Below are positions 16,726-24,875 of a stretch of DNA of 64,000 bases, one piece after another. Numbering within the stretch: position 1 is the first letter of the stretch; every line of letters starts with the position of its first letter. The notes beneath the pieces are model-generated. The model saw nothing but the letters and a program-made list of their open reading frames with translations. It was not told the DNA's origin and made no database searches. The DNA comes from DASVDE01 sp036381235 (GTDB lineage Bacteria > Actinomycetota > Thermoleophilia > Solirubrobacterales > 70-9), in assembly GCA_036381235.1 (NCBI GenBank), contig DASVDE010000002.1, forward strand, positions 116,172 to 180,171. The letters are read 5' to 3'. The position numbers and the translations under genes were made by a program.

Positions 16726-17639
16726 CTCAGAGGAACCGCTTCCTCTCTCCCGCCCTCGGCAACCACTGCGTAATGGTCGCGCAGATCGGCCGCATCGAGC
16801 AGGTCCGCCGCCGAGCGCACGGCGGCTGCCGTCGCCCCGGTCACGACCCAAACCGGCGGCGCGTCGAAGCGTCGAGTCGCCGCGACCAGGCCGGCGCTCG
16901 GCCCAAACGCGCGAACGGGCTCCCCTCCGTCGTCGAGTCCCCGAAGCTCAAACCCGCCCCCGCGCTCCGCAAAGTAGGCGAACACGCCACTGGCCTGCGG
17001 ACCGCCTTCGATCAGCGCCGCGGCGGGGTCCTCGCGCACCCGCGCCCAGGGGCCGACCAGGACCCGGATCGCGCCGTTCGGCGAGCCCGCGACCGGTGAT
17101 GCTCCGACGCCTCGCAGCCGGGTCCGCACCTCCACGCAGGCAGCTCCCTCACCCATGCACTCGACCGCGACCGGGCGCCGTTCTCCCTCGTATCCACCGG
17201 TGAACGGCTGCGGCCACGAGCCGACCACTGCCGGCACCCGCATCGCCTGCGACCACTCGCGGTAGTCCCACCAGATCCGCTCGCCGCCGCGCAGCGAGTA
17301 GTCGGCGGCGCCCACCGTTGCCTCGACGCCGTTCACGTAGAAGAACCAGTCGAAGGAATCGCCGAAGGCTCGGTCGGCTTCGAGGCCGTCGATCGACTGC
17401 ACGAAGCCACCGCCGTAGCGGGTGGTTATCTCGGCGCTGCGGTCCAACACCCGCATCACCGTGTCGGACTCGGTGACATCGCCGACCGAGCGGTCGAGGA
17501 GCGACTCGGCTCCGTAATCCCGCGTGACCGTCAGCTCGACGTCTCCGCGGCCCTCCCCCGGACCAAGGCCGCAGCCGGCGGTCGCGAGCGCCGCAAGGAG
17601 CAGCGCGATCGCGACCGCCGTGCCACGGCGCCGGGTCAT
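16722..17639 (-). CDS. DUF4430 (transcobalamin beta-domain-like) lipoprotein
   Basis: The 305-residue protein has a signal peptide ending in a lipobox-like TAGC with Cys23, so it is probably anchored outside the membrane. Residues about 35-130 carry the DUF4430 pattern: GDVELTVTRDYGAESLLD, DTVMRVLDRS, the hallmark FFYVNGVEATVGAADYSL, and GGERIWWDYREW. DUF4430 is the beta domain that closes over B12 in transcobalamin and intrinsic factor. The C-terminal half (about 140-305) is not recognised. ATG 17639 is 13 nt after the upstream DUF4430-like gene. A binding role for B12 is inferred. Confidence 0.82.
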   Translation of the reverse strand: MTRRRGTAVAIALLLAALATAGCGLGPGEGRGDVELTVTRDYGAESLLDRSVGDVTESDTVMRVLDRSAEITTRYGGGFVQSIDGLEADRAFGDSFDWFFYVNGVEATVGAADYSLRGGERIWWDYREWSQAMRVPAVVGSWPQPFTGGYEGERRPVAVECMGEGAACVEVRTRLRGVGASPVAGSPNGAIRVLVGPWARVREDPAAALIEGGPQASGVFAYFAERGGGFELRGLDDGGEPVRAFGPSAGLVAATRRFDAPPVWVVTGATAAAVRSAADLLDAADLRDHYAVVAEGGREEAVPLR

Positions 17640-17652
17640 TTCCTGCCTTCGC

Positions 17653-18405
17653 CTAAGCCTCGGGGAGCGTGCATAGGGGCACACAAACCGCCTCGGTGTT
17701 GGACGGGATGTCTTGGCCATGGCTGGCGCGCAACATGTTCACACCTGATCGATGGAGCACCACAGTCGTGCGACCGTCCGATCCGGTCCGGCCTTTGGCG
17801 CCAGTGACCTTCACGCCCTCGGCCGGCGTCTTCTTCCCTCTGTCGTCGTAGGAGAAGACGCGGACCCCGAACGGCTTCCCCTTCTTCGCCTTGTCCGGCG
17901 CTATCAGCGCCAGCTCGTCGGGGTAGGGGAACGAGGCCAGCATCCAGAGAACGTCATCGCCGGCGTGCACCTTCACCATCTCGCCGCCGAGATTCGGGTT
18001 CTTGTGGTTGACCTTCAGGTACCAGGACAGCTTCGTGGTCGCCTCCTGACCGCCGACACCGCAGAGCGCGAGGCCGAAGTCGAAGTAGTCGGAGATCAGC
18101 ACCGGCTTCAGCGCCGATGTGAACTTCGAGGCCCTGATCAGCAGGCCCAACGCGGTCGGTCCCTGAATCGTCACCGCTTTGCCGCTGCCGCCGGTCCCGG
18201 TGCCGAAGCAATCGGCCTTGGGACTGGTCTTGATCGACGCGGTGCCGGCGCCCAGGGAATCCTCGGCGAGGACCTTGCCGCTGCTGCTCACCACCCGCAG
18301 GTTGGCGAGTGGGCCCTTTGCGATCGCCGACGCGGCGGTCGAGAGGGCGAATACGACGACCAGCGCGCACGCGGCGACCAGCCGGAATGAGATGAGTCTT
18401 GGCAT
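17653..18405 (-). CDS. Secreted DUF4430-like protein, first gene of the B12 operon
   Basis: The 250-residue protein has a clear Sec signal peptide (about 1-29, ending ASAIAKG). It has a beta-rich body with LANLRVVSSSGKVLAEDSLG, PTALGLLIRAS and KLSWYLKVNHKNPNLGGEMVKVHAGDDVLWML, which parallels the NG...GD.i.W pattern of DUF4430 proteins. The last third (GKKTPAEGVKVTGAKGRTGSDGRTTVVL) looks like an Ig-like or carboxypeptidase-regulatory beta domain. Four Cys residues may form two disulfides. It starts at ATG 18405 immediately after a 9-codon leader ORF and a cobalamin riboswitch, so expression should fall when B12 is plentiful. Confidence 0.8.
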   Translation of the reverse strand: MPRLISFRLVAACALVVVFALSTAASAIAKGPLANLRVVSSSGKVLAEDSLGAGTASIKTSPKADCFGTGTGGSGKAVTIQGPTALGLLIRASKFTSALKPVLISDYFDFGLALCGVGGQEATTKLSWYLKVNHKNPNLGGEMVKVHAGDDVLWMLASFPYPDELALIAPDKAKKGKPFGVRVFSYDDRGKKTPAEGVKVTGAKGRTGSDGRTTVVLHRSGVNMLRASHGQDIPSNTEAVCVPLCTLPEA

Positions 18406-18435
18406 TTAAGCCACCCTTTCCTCGAGGGTTGTCAT
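18406..18435 (-). other. 9-codon leader ORF between riboswitch and first gene
   Basis: An ATG at 18435 opens a 9-codon frame (MTTLEERVA) whose TAA ends at 18406, directly abutting the ATG of the next gene (TAAATG). The segment contains the Shine-Dalgarno-like AAAGGGTGG for the downstream start. AGCCAT at its beginning can pair with GTGGCT near its end, which could hide that ribosome site. Translation of this ORF is not shown by the sequence alone. Confidence 0.4.
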
Positions 18436-18436
18436 G

Positions 18437-18625
18437 GCTGGCCGGGGACAGGTCTCCTGGCTTCCGGGGTGGACGGCCGCACCTTCCCGGGGGTTCTGTG
18501 TCGCCCCCAGTGGCCGGCGCAACGTGCGCCTGCGGCTTCCTTTCCCGGTCACAGTGGCGGGACCGCGCCGGTTTCACACCGGACTTCCCTTGACCACCGA
18601 CCGTATGTACGCGGGCGAGTGTACC
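18437..18625 (-). ncRNA. Cobalamin (adenosylcobalamin) riboswitch
   Basis: On the minus strand this leader shows the conserved core of the cobalamin riboswitch: GGGAAGTCCGGTGTGAAACC, then the B12 box region CCGCCACTGTGACCGGGA (18543-18560), and the closing GAAGCCAGGAGACCTG (18447-18462). The spacing and order match the class. It precedes the DUF4430/ECF operon and is 30-40 nt from its first start codon, so control of translation initiation is likely. No obvious U-rich terminator follows. This is the strongest evidence that the downstream transporter handles cobalamin. Confidence 0.95.
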
Positions 18626-18674
18626 CGGCGCGCGGGCGGTCGCGTCGGCGGCGGCGGTCAAGGTATGGGCGCCC

Positions 18675-19970
18675 GTGCCCGACCGCGCACACCGCACTCC
18701 CGGTCGTCATACCCACTGGCGCGTCGCGCGTCGCCGCCACCTGCTGCTGCGCGGGGGCGCGGTGGCGACGCTGCTCGCGGTGGTCGGCCCCGGCCTGCTG
18801 GCCGGCCTTTCCGACGACGACCCGGCCGGGATCACCACCTACTCGATCCTCGGCGCCGACTACGGCTACCAGCTGCTCTGGGTGCTCACCCTCTCCACCG
18901 CGGCGCTGGTCATCTTCCACGAGCTTGGGGTACGGCTGGGGATCGTCACCGGCAAAGGACTGTTGACGCTGGTTCGCGAGCACTATGGGGGGGGAGCCGC
19001 GGGCCTCGTGCTCAGCGCCCTGGTCATCGCCAACACCGGCACCCTCTGCGCCGAGTTCGCCGGGGTCGCGGCGGCGATGGACCTGCTGGGCGGGATGAGC
19101 CGCTACCTCAGCGTGCCGCTGGCGGCGGTCGGCGTCTCGGCCCTGGTCCTGCGGGAGAACTTCCGCCACGTCGAGCACTTCCTGCTCGCGCTCAGCTCGG
19201 TCTTCGTCGCCTACATCGTCTCCGGCCTGCTCGCCCATCCCGACTGGGGGGCGGCCGCCAAGGGGCTGGTCGTGCCCGGGATCCCGCTGACCCGCGACGC
19301 GCTGCTGGTCGCCGTGGCGACGGTCGGCACCACGCTCGCGCCCTGGGGCCTGGCCTTCATCCAGTCCTACGCGGTCGACAAGCGGCTGCACGTGAAAGAC
19401 CTGAAATACGAGCGCATCGACGTCATCGTCGGCGCCGTACTGACCGGAGTGATCGGCCTCTTCGTCGTCGTCGCCTGCGCGGCGACACTGCACACCCAGG
19501 GAGTCTCGATCGATGGCGCCGGGGACGCCGCCCGGGCGCTGGAACCGCTGGCGGGCGAAGCGGCGGCGACTCTGTTCGGCCTGGGATTCCTCGGCGCGGC
19601 CCTGCTCGCCGCGGCGATCGTCCCGCTCTCGACCGCCTACTCGATCTCGGAGACGTTCGGCCGCAAAGCCGACCTCGACGACAGCTTCTCCGAGGCGCGG
19701 TCCTTCTACCTGAGCTTCGGCGCCGTGGTCGCCGTCGCCGCCATCCTGGTCCTGATCCCCGGAACGCCGCTGATCCAGATCCTCTTCCTCTCCCAGGCAC
19801 TGAACGCGGTGCTGCTGCTGGTCCTCCTCCCCTTCATGCGATCCCTGGGCAACGATCGACAGCTGATGGGAGACCACGCCCTCGGCAGGATCGACCGCTG
19901 GACGACGGGCATCGCCTTCGGGCTGATCGCGGCCTCGGTGACGGCCCTTGGAATCCTGGCGATCGCCTAA
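18675..19970 (+). CDS. Nramp-like transporter with altered metal-site motifs
   Basis: The 431-residue protein has about 11 membrane segments and the overall Nramp layout (GPGLLAGLSDDDPAGITTYS in segment 1, AEFAGVAAAMDLL in segment 3, SISETFG and the C-terminal LPFM region). In classical Nramp proteins segment 1 has DPGN and segment 6 has MPH; here they read D49-P-A-G52 and A222-P-W-G. The Asn and Met ligands for manganese or iron are therefore missing, so the substrate may be Mg2+ or something else. It starts at GTG 18675, divergent from the riboswitch. It overlaps the ZIP gene stop. Confidence 0.85.
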   Translation: MPDRAHRTPGRHTHWRVARRRHLLLRGGAVATLLAVVGPGLLAGLSDDDPAGITTYSILGADYGYQLLWVLTLSTAALVIFHELGVRLGIVTGKGLLTLVREHYGGGAAGLVLSALVIANTGTLCAEFAGVAAAMDLLGGMSRYLSVPLAAVGVSALVLRENFRHVEHFLLALSSVFVAYIVSGLLAHPDWGAAAKGLVVPGIPLTRDALLVAVATVGTTLAPWGLAFIQSYAVDKRLHVKDLKYERIDVIVGAVLTGVIGLFVVVACAATLHTQGVSIDGAGDAARALEPLAGEAAATLFGLGFLGAALLAAAIVPLSTAYSISETFGRKADLDDSFSEARSFYLSFGAVVAVAAILVLIPGTPLIQILFLSQALNAVLLLVLLPFMRSLGNDRQLMGDHALGRIDRWTTGIAFGLIAASVTALGILAIA

Positions 19971-20707
19971 ACGCCGAGCAGGGCGCTGAGGACGAGCATG
20001 ATCACGGCGCCCGCCGCCATGCCTACGGTGGGGCCGAAGCGGGCGTGGCGGGCGTAGGCCTGGGGCAGCAGTTCGACGGCTATCAGGGACAGCATCGCGC
20101 CGGCGGCGAATGCGAACGAGAAGGGCAGCAGGGACTGGATCTCCTCGACGGCGACGAAAGCGAAGATCGCGCCGACCGGCTGCGGCGCGCTGGTCCCCAC
20201 GGCCGCCCAGAACTGGCGCGTGCGGCTGTAGCCGGCGGCCGCCATCGGGATCGCGACGCTGGTCCCTTCGGGGATGTTCTGGATCGCGATCGCGAGGATG
20301 ACGAAGAGGCTGAGCCCCGCCTGGTCGGAGGCGAAGGCGGTGCCGACCGCGAGCCCCTCGGGCAGGCTGTGGACGAAGAGGACGGCGAAGACCAGGGCCG
20401 AGGTGCGGGCGCCGGGGCCGCTGCGCCCCATGAACGGATGGTCCGTATCGAGGCGGCGGCGGGCGACGCCGAGCAGGCCGGCACCGAGCAGCAGGCCGAG
20501 GACGACAGCCGCTGCGGAGCCTTCATCGGTCGCCGGCAGCAGGAGGCCGACGATCGAGGCGACCCCCATCACGCCGGCGGCGAAGCCGAGCAGAAGCGGG
20601 GTCAGCTGCGCCGCGCGGGTGCCGAGGAAGAAGACGGGGATCGCGCCCAGGCCGGTGGCGAGCGCGGTGCCGCAGGCGGCGAGGAACAGGACGAGCAGGT
20701 CGGGCAC
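19967..20707 (-). CDS. ZIP-family metal transporter
   Basis: This is a 246-residue membrane protein of the ZIP (ZupT-like) family, which imports zinc and related divalent metals into the cytoplasm. It has about eight membrane segments. The metal-site helices are seen as FVHSLPEGLAVGTAF and IQNIPEGTSVAIPM, giving the H-x-x-P-E-G and N-x-P-E-G ligands. I placed the start at GTG 20707; the open frame continues upstream but is not hydrophobic or conserved-looking. The stop codons of this gene and the Nramp-like gene overlap. No Zur site was identified. Confidence 0.88.
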   Translation of the reverse strand: MPDLLVLFLAACGTALATGLGAIPVFFLGTRAAQLTPLLLGFAAGVMGVASIVGLLLPATDEGSAAAVVLGLLLGAGLLGVARRRLDTDHPFMGRSGPGARTSALVFAVLFVHSLPEGLAVGTAFASDQAGLSLFVILAIAIQNIPEGTSVAIPMAAAGYSRTRQFWAAVGTSAPQPVGAIFAFVAVEEIQSLLPFSFAFAAGAMLSLIAVELLPQAYARHARFGPTVGMAAGAVIMLVLSALLGV

Positions 20708-20861
20708 CCCCCGAATTAGACAGGCGAGACCGGCTGCCGTAGCCGACCGTGCGGTCTTTCGACCACTGAATATCTGTCTATCGGTCTGATTTTCCGCAGT
20801 AATGTCGCGCGCCGCTCGGCCCGGCCGGGCGGACTGGCACACGACGCGAATGGGGGAGCGA

Positions 20862-21560
20862 ATGAGGCAATGGACCCGCCGCCGGCCCTCGCCGGCCCTG
20901 GTCATCTCTTTGATTGCGCTGTTCGCCGCGATGGGTGGCACCGTCTACGCGGCAAAGCGGGCCAAGATCAACGGCGGCGCGATCAGGGTGAAGTCGTTGC
21001 CCGGCAACCGGCTGAAGCCGCGATCGATCCCAGCCAACCGGTTGAAGCCGGGTGTCCTCTCCGCCTCCCCGGCCGCAGGGGCCCCGGGAGTGGTGACGGG
21101 ACTCGAGGTCGACGAGATGAGCCTCGGCCAGGTGCCGGAGGCGGCGCACGCCGATCACGCCGACACGGCGCAGAGCGCGGTCGACGCGGAGACCGCCCTG
21201 AACGCCGTCAACGCCGTCACCGCGAGCAAGGTCAACGGGTACGAGGCGGGCTGCGTGCCGGGCACGGAGCTGTTCGCCGGAGAGTGCTGGGAGATGTCGG
21301 CGAGCAACACGGCTCTGCAGGCGCCGGCGGCCGCGCAATCCTGCGCGGCGAAGGGCGGGCAGCTACCCGAGGCGCTTCAGCTCGCCGCGTATTCGCAGCA
21401 ACGCACGCTGGATGCGGGTGATGAGTGGTCAAACGACATCCCGGTGTTTTCTGGCCTGAATACCTACGGCGTGCTGACGGTTTCAGCCGCCGGACAACTG
21501 AACTCAGTGAATTCCGCTACCCCGAAGAAATTCCGCTGCGTCTTCCCCCTGCTGCACTGA
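20862..21560 (+). CDS. Secreted or surface hypothetical protein with Ala-rich stalk
   Basis: The 232-residue protein begins at ATG 20862, preceded by GGGGAG. It has a twin-basic N-terminus followed by a membrane/signal segment PALVISLIALFAAMGGTVYA (about residues 11-30). This leader type recurs in surface proteins of Thermoleophilia, to my knowledge. Residues 30-60 contain imperfect repeats (GNRLKPRSIPANRLKPGVL), and 90-125 are Ala/Asp-rich (ADHADTAQSAVDAETALNAV), resembling a stalk. The C-terminal domain has four Cys and a GGQLPEALQLAAYSQQR segment like a lectin-type or DUF domain, but I cannot name it. Confidence 0.65.
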   Translation: MRQWTRRRPSPALVISLIALFAAMGGTVYAAKRAKINGGAIRVKSLPGNRLKPRSIPANRLKPGVLSASPAAGAPGVVTGLEVDEMSLGQVPEAAHADHADTAQSAVDAETALNAVNAVTASKVNGYEAGCVPGTELFAGECWEMSASNTALQAPAAAQSCAAKGGQLPEALQLAAYSQQRTLDAGDEWSNDIPVFSGLNTYGVLTVSAAGQLNSVNSATPKKFRCVFPLLH

Positions 21561-21572
21561 CGCCGGCCGGAC

Positions 21573-22751
21573 TCAGACCGGCGAGATCTGGTTCTCGTTT
21601 CCGGTTTGCGCCCCGGGGCGCTCGACGCCGGGCAGCGAGTCGAGGAACGGCGCCAGGTGCGCGCCGACGATCTTGCCCTCGTGCTCCCACCGCGCGTGCT
21701 CGGTCAGCTCCGAGGTCTCGCCATAACCGCCGGTCAGCCGGCCGTAGAGGAAGCGCTGCCCCTCCCCCGTCCACAGCGTGCCACGCAGAATCGGCTCGAA
21801 GGGTTGGGGATCGACCCCAGCGCCGGCTTCGGCCGCGATCTGCTCGGCGGCGACATCCGCCTGCTGAGCGGCGATCCCGCCCTGCTTGACCGGGAAATTG
21901 GTCACGTCGCCCGCCGCGTAGGCGCGCTCCATCCCCATCACCCGGCAGTGCTCGTCGACGGGCACGAAGCCGTCCCGGTCGTGCGGGACGCCGGCGATCC
22001 GCCGTCCCTCGAGGCGCGGGGCGCTGACCACCGCGTCCGTCGCGATCGGCTCGCCGGGAGCGACGTGGAGGAGCCCGCTGTCGTATTTGACCGGGTGGGT
22101 GCCGGAGATCACCTCGATGCCGCGCTCGGCGAGCAGCGCGCCGACCTGCTCTCCGGCCCGGACGCCGAAGAGCTGCAGCGGCGCGTCCTCGGGGGTGACG
22201 ATCTTCAGCTCGACGCCGCCCACGCCGGCTCGCGCCAGGCCCGCGTCGGCGAGCAGCGCCAGCTCATAGGTCGGCAGCGGCCAGCTGGAGCCGCCCGGCA
22301 TCGTGAACACGGCGCTGCCCAGCTCCCCCTCTCGCAATCCCCTCACCACATCGGCTACGCCGCCCTCGTCGGGAACGCCCCAGAAGGTGACGGCGCCGGG
22401 GACCGCCCACAGCATCCGCACGCCATGGGCGAGCAGCAGGAAGTCATAGGGGGCTTCGTGGCCGTCGCGGGTTACGACATGGCGCCGGTCGCCGTCGACC
22501 GCGACGATGCTGTCGAGGCGGAAGGAGGCGCCGACACGCTCGGCGAGGTCGGCGAGGTCGAAGGTCAGCACCCGGCCGGCGCCGAACGGCTCGCCCACGG
22601 CAAGGGGCCGATAGGCAAACTCGCGCTGGGGCGAGTGCATCTCGACCTCGGCGCGCCCGCGCAGGGCGAGCATCGCCTCCAGCCCGGCGACTCCGCCGCC
22701 GGCGATCAGCACCCGGGGTGCCCGGCCCGACTCTGCGCTGACCTGCTCCAC
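21573..22751 (-). CDS. FAD-dependent pyridine nucleotide-disulfide oxidoreductase, NDH-2/SQR-like
   Basis: The 392-residue flavoprotein has an N-terminal FAD site (VLIAGGGVAGLEAMLAL), a mid-chain region PYDFLLLAHGV, and a second FAD contact AYAAGDVTNFPVKQGGIAAQQAD, as in type II NADH dehydrogenases and sulfide:quinone reductases. The Cys pair needed by true sulfide:quinone reductase is not obvious. NDH-2-like activity is possible, but the substrate is unclear. It is a single gene, minus strand, next to the dormancy-like cluster. It starts at ATG 22751. Confidence 0.85.
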   Translation of the reverse strand: MEQVSAESGRAPRVLIAGGGVAGLEAMLALRGRAEVEMHSPQREFAYRPLAVGEPFGAGRVLTFDLADLAERVGASFRLDSIVAVDGDRRHVVTRDGHEAPYDFLLLAHGVRMLWAVPGAVTFWGVPDEGGVADVVRGLREGELGSAVFTMPGGSSWPLPTYELALLADAGLARAGVGGVELKIVTPEDAPLQLFGVRAGEQVGALLAERGIEVISGTHPVKYDSGLLHVAPGEPIATDAVVSAPRLEGRRIAGVPHDRDGFVPVDEHCRVMGMERAYAAGDVTNFPVKQGGIAAQQADVAAEQIAAEAGAGVDPQPFEPILRGTLWTGEGQRFLYGRLTGGYGETSELTEHARWEHEGKIVGAHLAPFLDSLPGVERPGAQTGNENQISPV

Positions 22752-22809
22752 CCGTTGAGCCTATGGGCGATGGCATGGACGGCCATCCGGGAGAAGTACG
22801 GTTTTTCGT

Positions 22810-24111
22810 CTAAAGCGCGGTGGGGTAGGTCTCCGGCGGCTCGCCGAGCTCCCAGCCTGCCGTCCGCTCGAGCGGCTCCACGGCGCGAGTCTCGTCGATG
22901 TGGATGACGGCATCGAACTGCCCGGCGAGCCGGGCGCGGAAGTAGTGGCTGACCCGCTCCGACTCGGGGCGGTAGATGACTCCGATCGCTCGCTCCAGGC
23001 GAGGGCTGCGCAGCGCCTCCGCGGTGGCGCCGGTCAGCAGGTCAACGAGGAAGCGCGGCTCTCCGACCTGGTGGAACAGCGCCTCGTAGCTCCCGGGCAG
23101 CGCCGGCAGCACTCGCTTGCGCTCCGCGGGCGCGTCCCAGGCCGAGGCGGCGGTCACCGTCCCGGTGTAGGTGGTGAAGCCGACCAGCGCCACCTCGTCG
23201 GGCCAGCACTCGCGAGCGAGTTGGCCCACGTTCAGCTCGCCGCGGCTGCCCATCTCGGTCATCCGGGCGTCGCCGATATGCGAGTTGTGCTCCCAGACGA
23301 CGATCCGAGCCGGCTCGCCGTGGCGCTCCAGGTGGCGACGAAGCCGCCTGAGCGTGTCCGCCATGTGCCGATCTCGCAGATTCCAAGAGGTTTCGCGATC
23401 GGCGAACATCGACCGGTAGTACTCCTCGGCGCTCGCCACCAGGCGCGCGTTCTGCTCGGCATAGAACTGCTCGTCTTCGGCGGCGATGCCATCGCGACGC
23501 AAATAGGCGTCGGCGTCGCGCTGCAGCTCAGTCAGCTGGGCGACGACGCCGCGCCGGCAAGATTCGCTGATTCCGAAACCGACCGCGTGCCCATAGGCCT
23601 GCTCGTCGCCGAATTGCTCGAAACACGCATAGCGCCGGCGGGCCCGCTCGGCGGCGGACGGATCGACGCCCTCGAGATAGCGGATCACCTCCGCCGTCGA
23701 GGCATAGAGGCTGTAGAGGTCGAGGCCGTAGAAGCCGGAGGCCGCCTCCGACATGCCCTCGTTGTGGGCGCGCAGCCAGCCGACGAAGTCGAGCACCTCT
23801 GCGTTGCGCCACATCCAGGTCGGAAAGCGGCGAAAGCCACGCAGCGCCTCCTCCGCGTCGGCGTCCTCAGCGGCGCCGCGAACGTAGCGGTTGACCCGGT
23901 AGGCATCGGGCCAGTCGGCTTCGACGGCCACTGCGCGAAAGCCCCTCTCTTCGATCAACCGCCGGGTGATCAGCGCCCGCTCGCGGTAGAACTCGTGCGT
24001 GCCATGCGAGGCCTCGCCCAGCAGGACGACGCCGGCATCGCCGATCAGCGCGATCAGGTCGTCGTAGTCGTCGGCACGACCGCCGAGCGGCTGCACCTCA
24101 AGCGCCGGCAT
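22810..24111 (-). CDS. Erythromycin esterase family protein
   Basis: The 433-residue protein has the Ere-family catalytic pattern: LLGEASHGTHEFY (E33, H36), the VAVEADWPDAYRVNRYVRG segment (E64, D66) and VWEHNSHIGDARMTEMG. True EreA/EreB open macrolide rings, but most chromosomal family members have unknown substrates, so a resistance role should not be assumed. It overlaps the upstream phosphoribosyltransferase by 14 nt. In Mycobacterium tuberculosis the DosR-regulated Rv2030c joins these two domains in one protein, from my memory of that annotation. That supports a shared stress role. Confidence 0.9.
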   Translation of the reverse strand: MPALEVQPLGGRADDYDDLIALIGDAGVVLLGEASHGTHEFYRERALITRRLIEERGFRAVAVEADWPDAYRVNRYVRGAAEDADAEEALRGFRRFPTWMWRNAEVLDFVGWLRAHNEGMSEAASGFYGLDLYSLYASTAEVIRYLEGVDPSAAERARRRYACFEQFGDEQAYGHAVGFGISESCRRGVVAQLTELQRDADAYLRRDGIAAEDEQFYAEQNARLVASAEEYYRSMFADRETSWNLRDRHMADTLRRLRRHLERHGEPARIVVWEHNSHIGDARMTEMGSRGELNVGQLARECWPDEVALVGFTTYTGTVTAASAWDAPAERKRVLPALPGSYEALFHQVGEPRFLVDLLTGATAEALRSPRLERAIGVIYRPESERVSHYFRARLAGQFDAVIHIDETRAVEPLERTAGWELGEPPETYPTAL

Positions 24112-24760
24112 CGCGCAGCGCGTCCAGCGTCGAGATCACCTCTTGGTCGGAGACCTGGGAGAAATCGCTGTACCACTGCCCGACTCCGTACAACAGAGCG
24201 GGCAATGCCAGGCAGACCACCTCGTCTGCCTCCTCACGCAGGCGAGCGGCGGAGTCCGGGGCACAGACGGGCACGGCGAGGACGGTTCGAGCCGGACGAC
24301 GCCGGCGCAGCGCCCGTAGCGCCGCGGTGTCGGTGACCCCGGTGGCGACGCCGTCGTCGACGACGATCACCGTCCTTCCCTCGAGATCGAGTGTCGGGCG
24401 CTCTCCCCGATAGGCCGTAACGCGGCGGCTCAGCTCTTCGGTCTCTCGGGCGATCAGCGCGTCGATGGTCGGCTGACTGAGGCCCAGCACCGCCACCGCC
24501 TCGGCGTCGATCACGCGGGTGCCATCCTCGGCGACCGCGCCGATGCCGTATTCGGGATTGTGCGGCGCGCCGAGCTTGCGCACGGCGAAGATCTCCAAGG
24601 GAGCGTCGAGAGCCATCGCGATCTCGGCTGCCACCGGCACCCCGCCGCGCGGTAGCGCCACCACGATCGGGTTCTCGCCCGCCAGCGGCATCAACTGCGC
24701 CGCCAGCCGCTGTCCTGCGTCGCGCCTGTCTTTGAAGCGGGTCTTCAGCGAGACCTCCAC
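24098..24760 (-). CDS. Phosphoribosyltransferase family protein
   Basis: The 220-residue protein shows the PRPP-binding loop VIVVDDGVATGVTD (131-144), with the two acidic residues and the glycine/threonine pair that contact the pyrophosphate and ribose phosphate, and the early LPRGGVPVAAEI segment (37-48). Substrate base is unknown. Start GTG 24760. It overlaps the erythromycin-esterase-like gene, and the convergent arrangement of that pair with a nearby alpha/beta hydrolase mirrors domain fusions seen in mycobacteria. A promoter for the divergent hydrolase lies in the 115-bp gap to its right. Confidence 0.9.
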   Translation of the reverse strand: MEVSLKTRFKDRRDAGQRLAAQLMPLAGENPIVVALPRGGVPVAAEIAMALDAPLEIFAVRKLGAPHNPEYGIGAVAEDGTRVIDAEAVAVLGLSQPTIDALIARETEELSRRVTAYRGERPTLDLEGRTVIVVDDGVATGVTDTAALRALRRRRPARTVLAVPVCAPDSAARLREEADEVVCLALPALLYGVGQWYSDFSQVSDQEVISTLDALRDAGA

Positions 24761-24834
24761 ACAGTTGGATTCTCCAGGCGGGACGCGAATCGTTCATCGG
24801 GGAAAGGCACGGATCGGGCTTCGGATTTCCCCCG

Positions 24835-24863
24835 ATGACACAGGCCCCGGGACGGCCTAGGTT
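24835..24863 (+). promoter_or_regulatory. Candidate promoter of the alpha/beta hydrolase gene
   Basis: ATGACA (24835-24840) and TAGGTT (24858-24863) are separated by 17 bases, a good match to the housekeeping -35/-10 pattern. The start codon is 12 nt beyond the -10. The spacer contains CGGGACGG, which recurs just before the -10 of the DosS-like kinase gene. Confidence 0.5.
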
Positions 24864-24875
24864 CACGACCGAGAG

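Noticed and set aside
18434..20719. 761-residue plus-strand frame across the riboswitch and transporters
   Set aside because: It covers two well-supported genes in other frames and a riboswitch, and is low-complexity Arg/Gly/Pro.
22810..24111. Macrolide resistance gene
   Set aside because: Only the family fold is seen; most members of this family in actinobacterial chromosomes have no proven macrolide activity.
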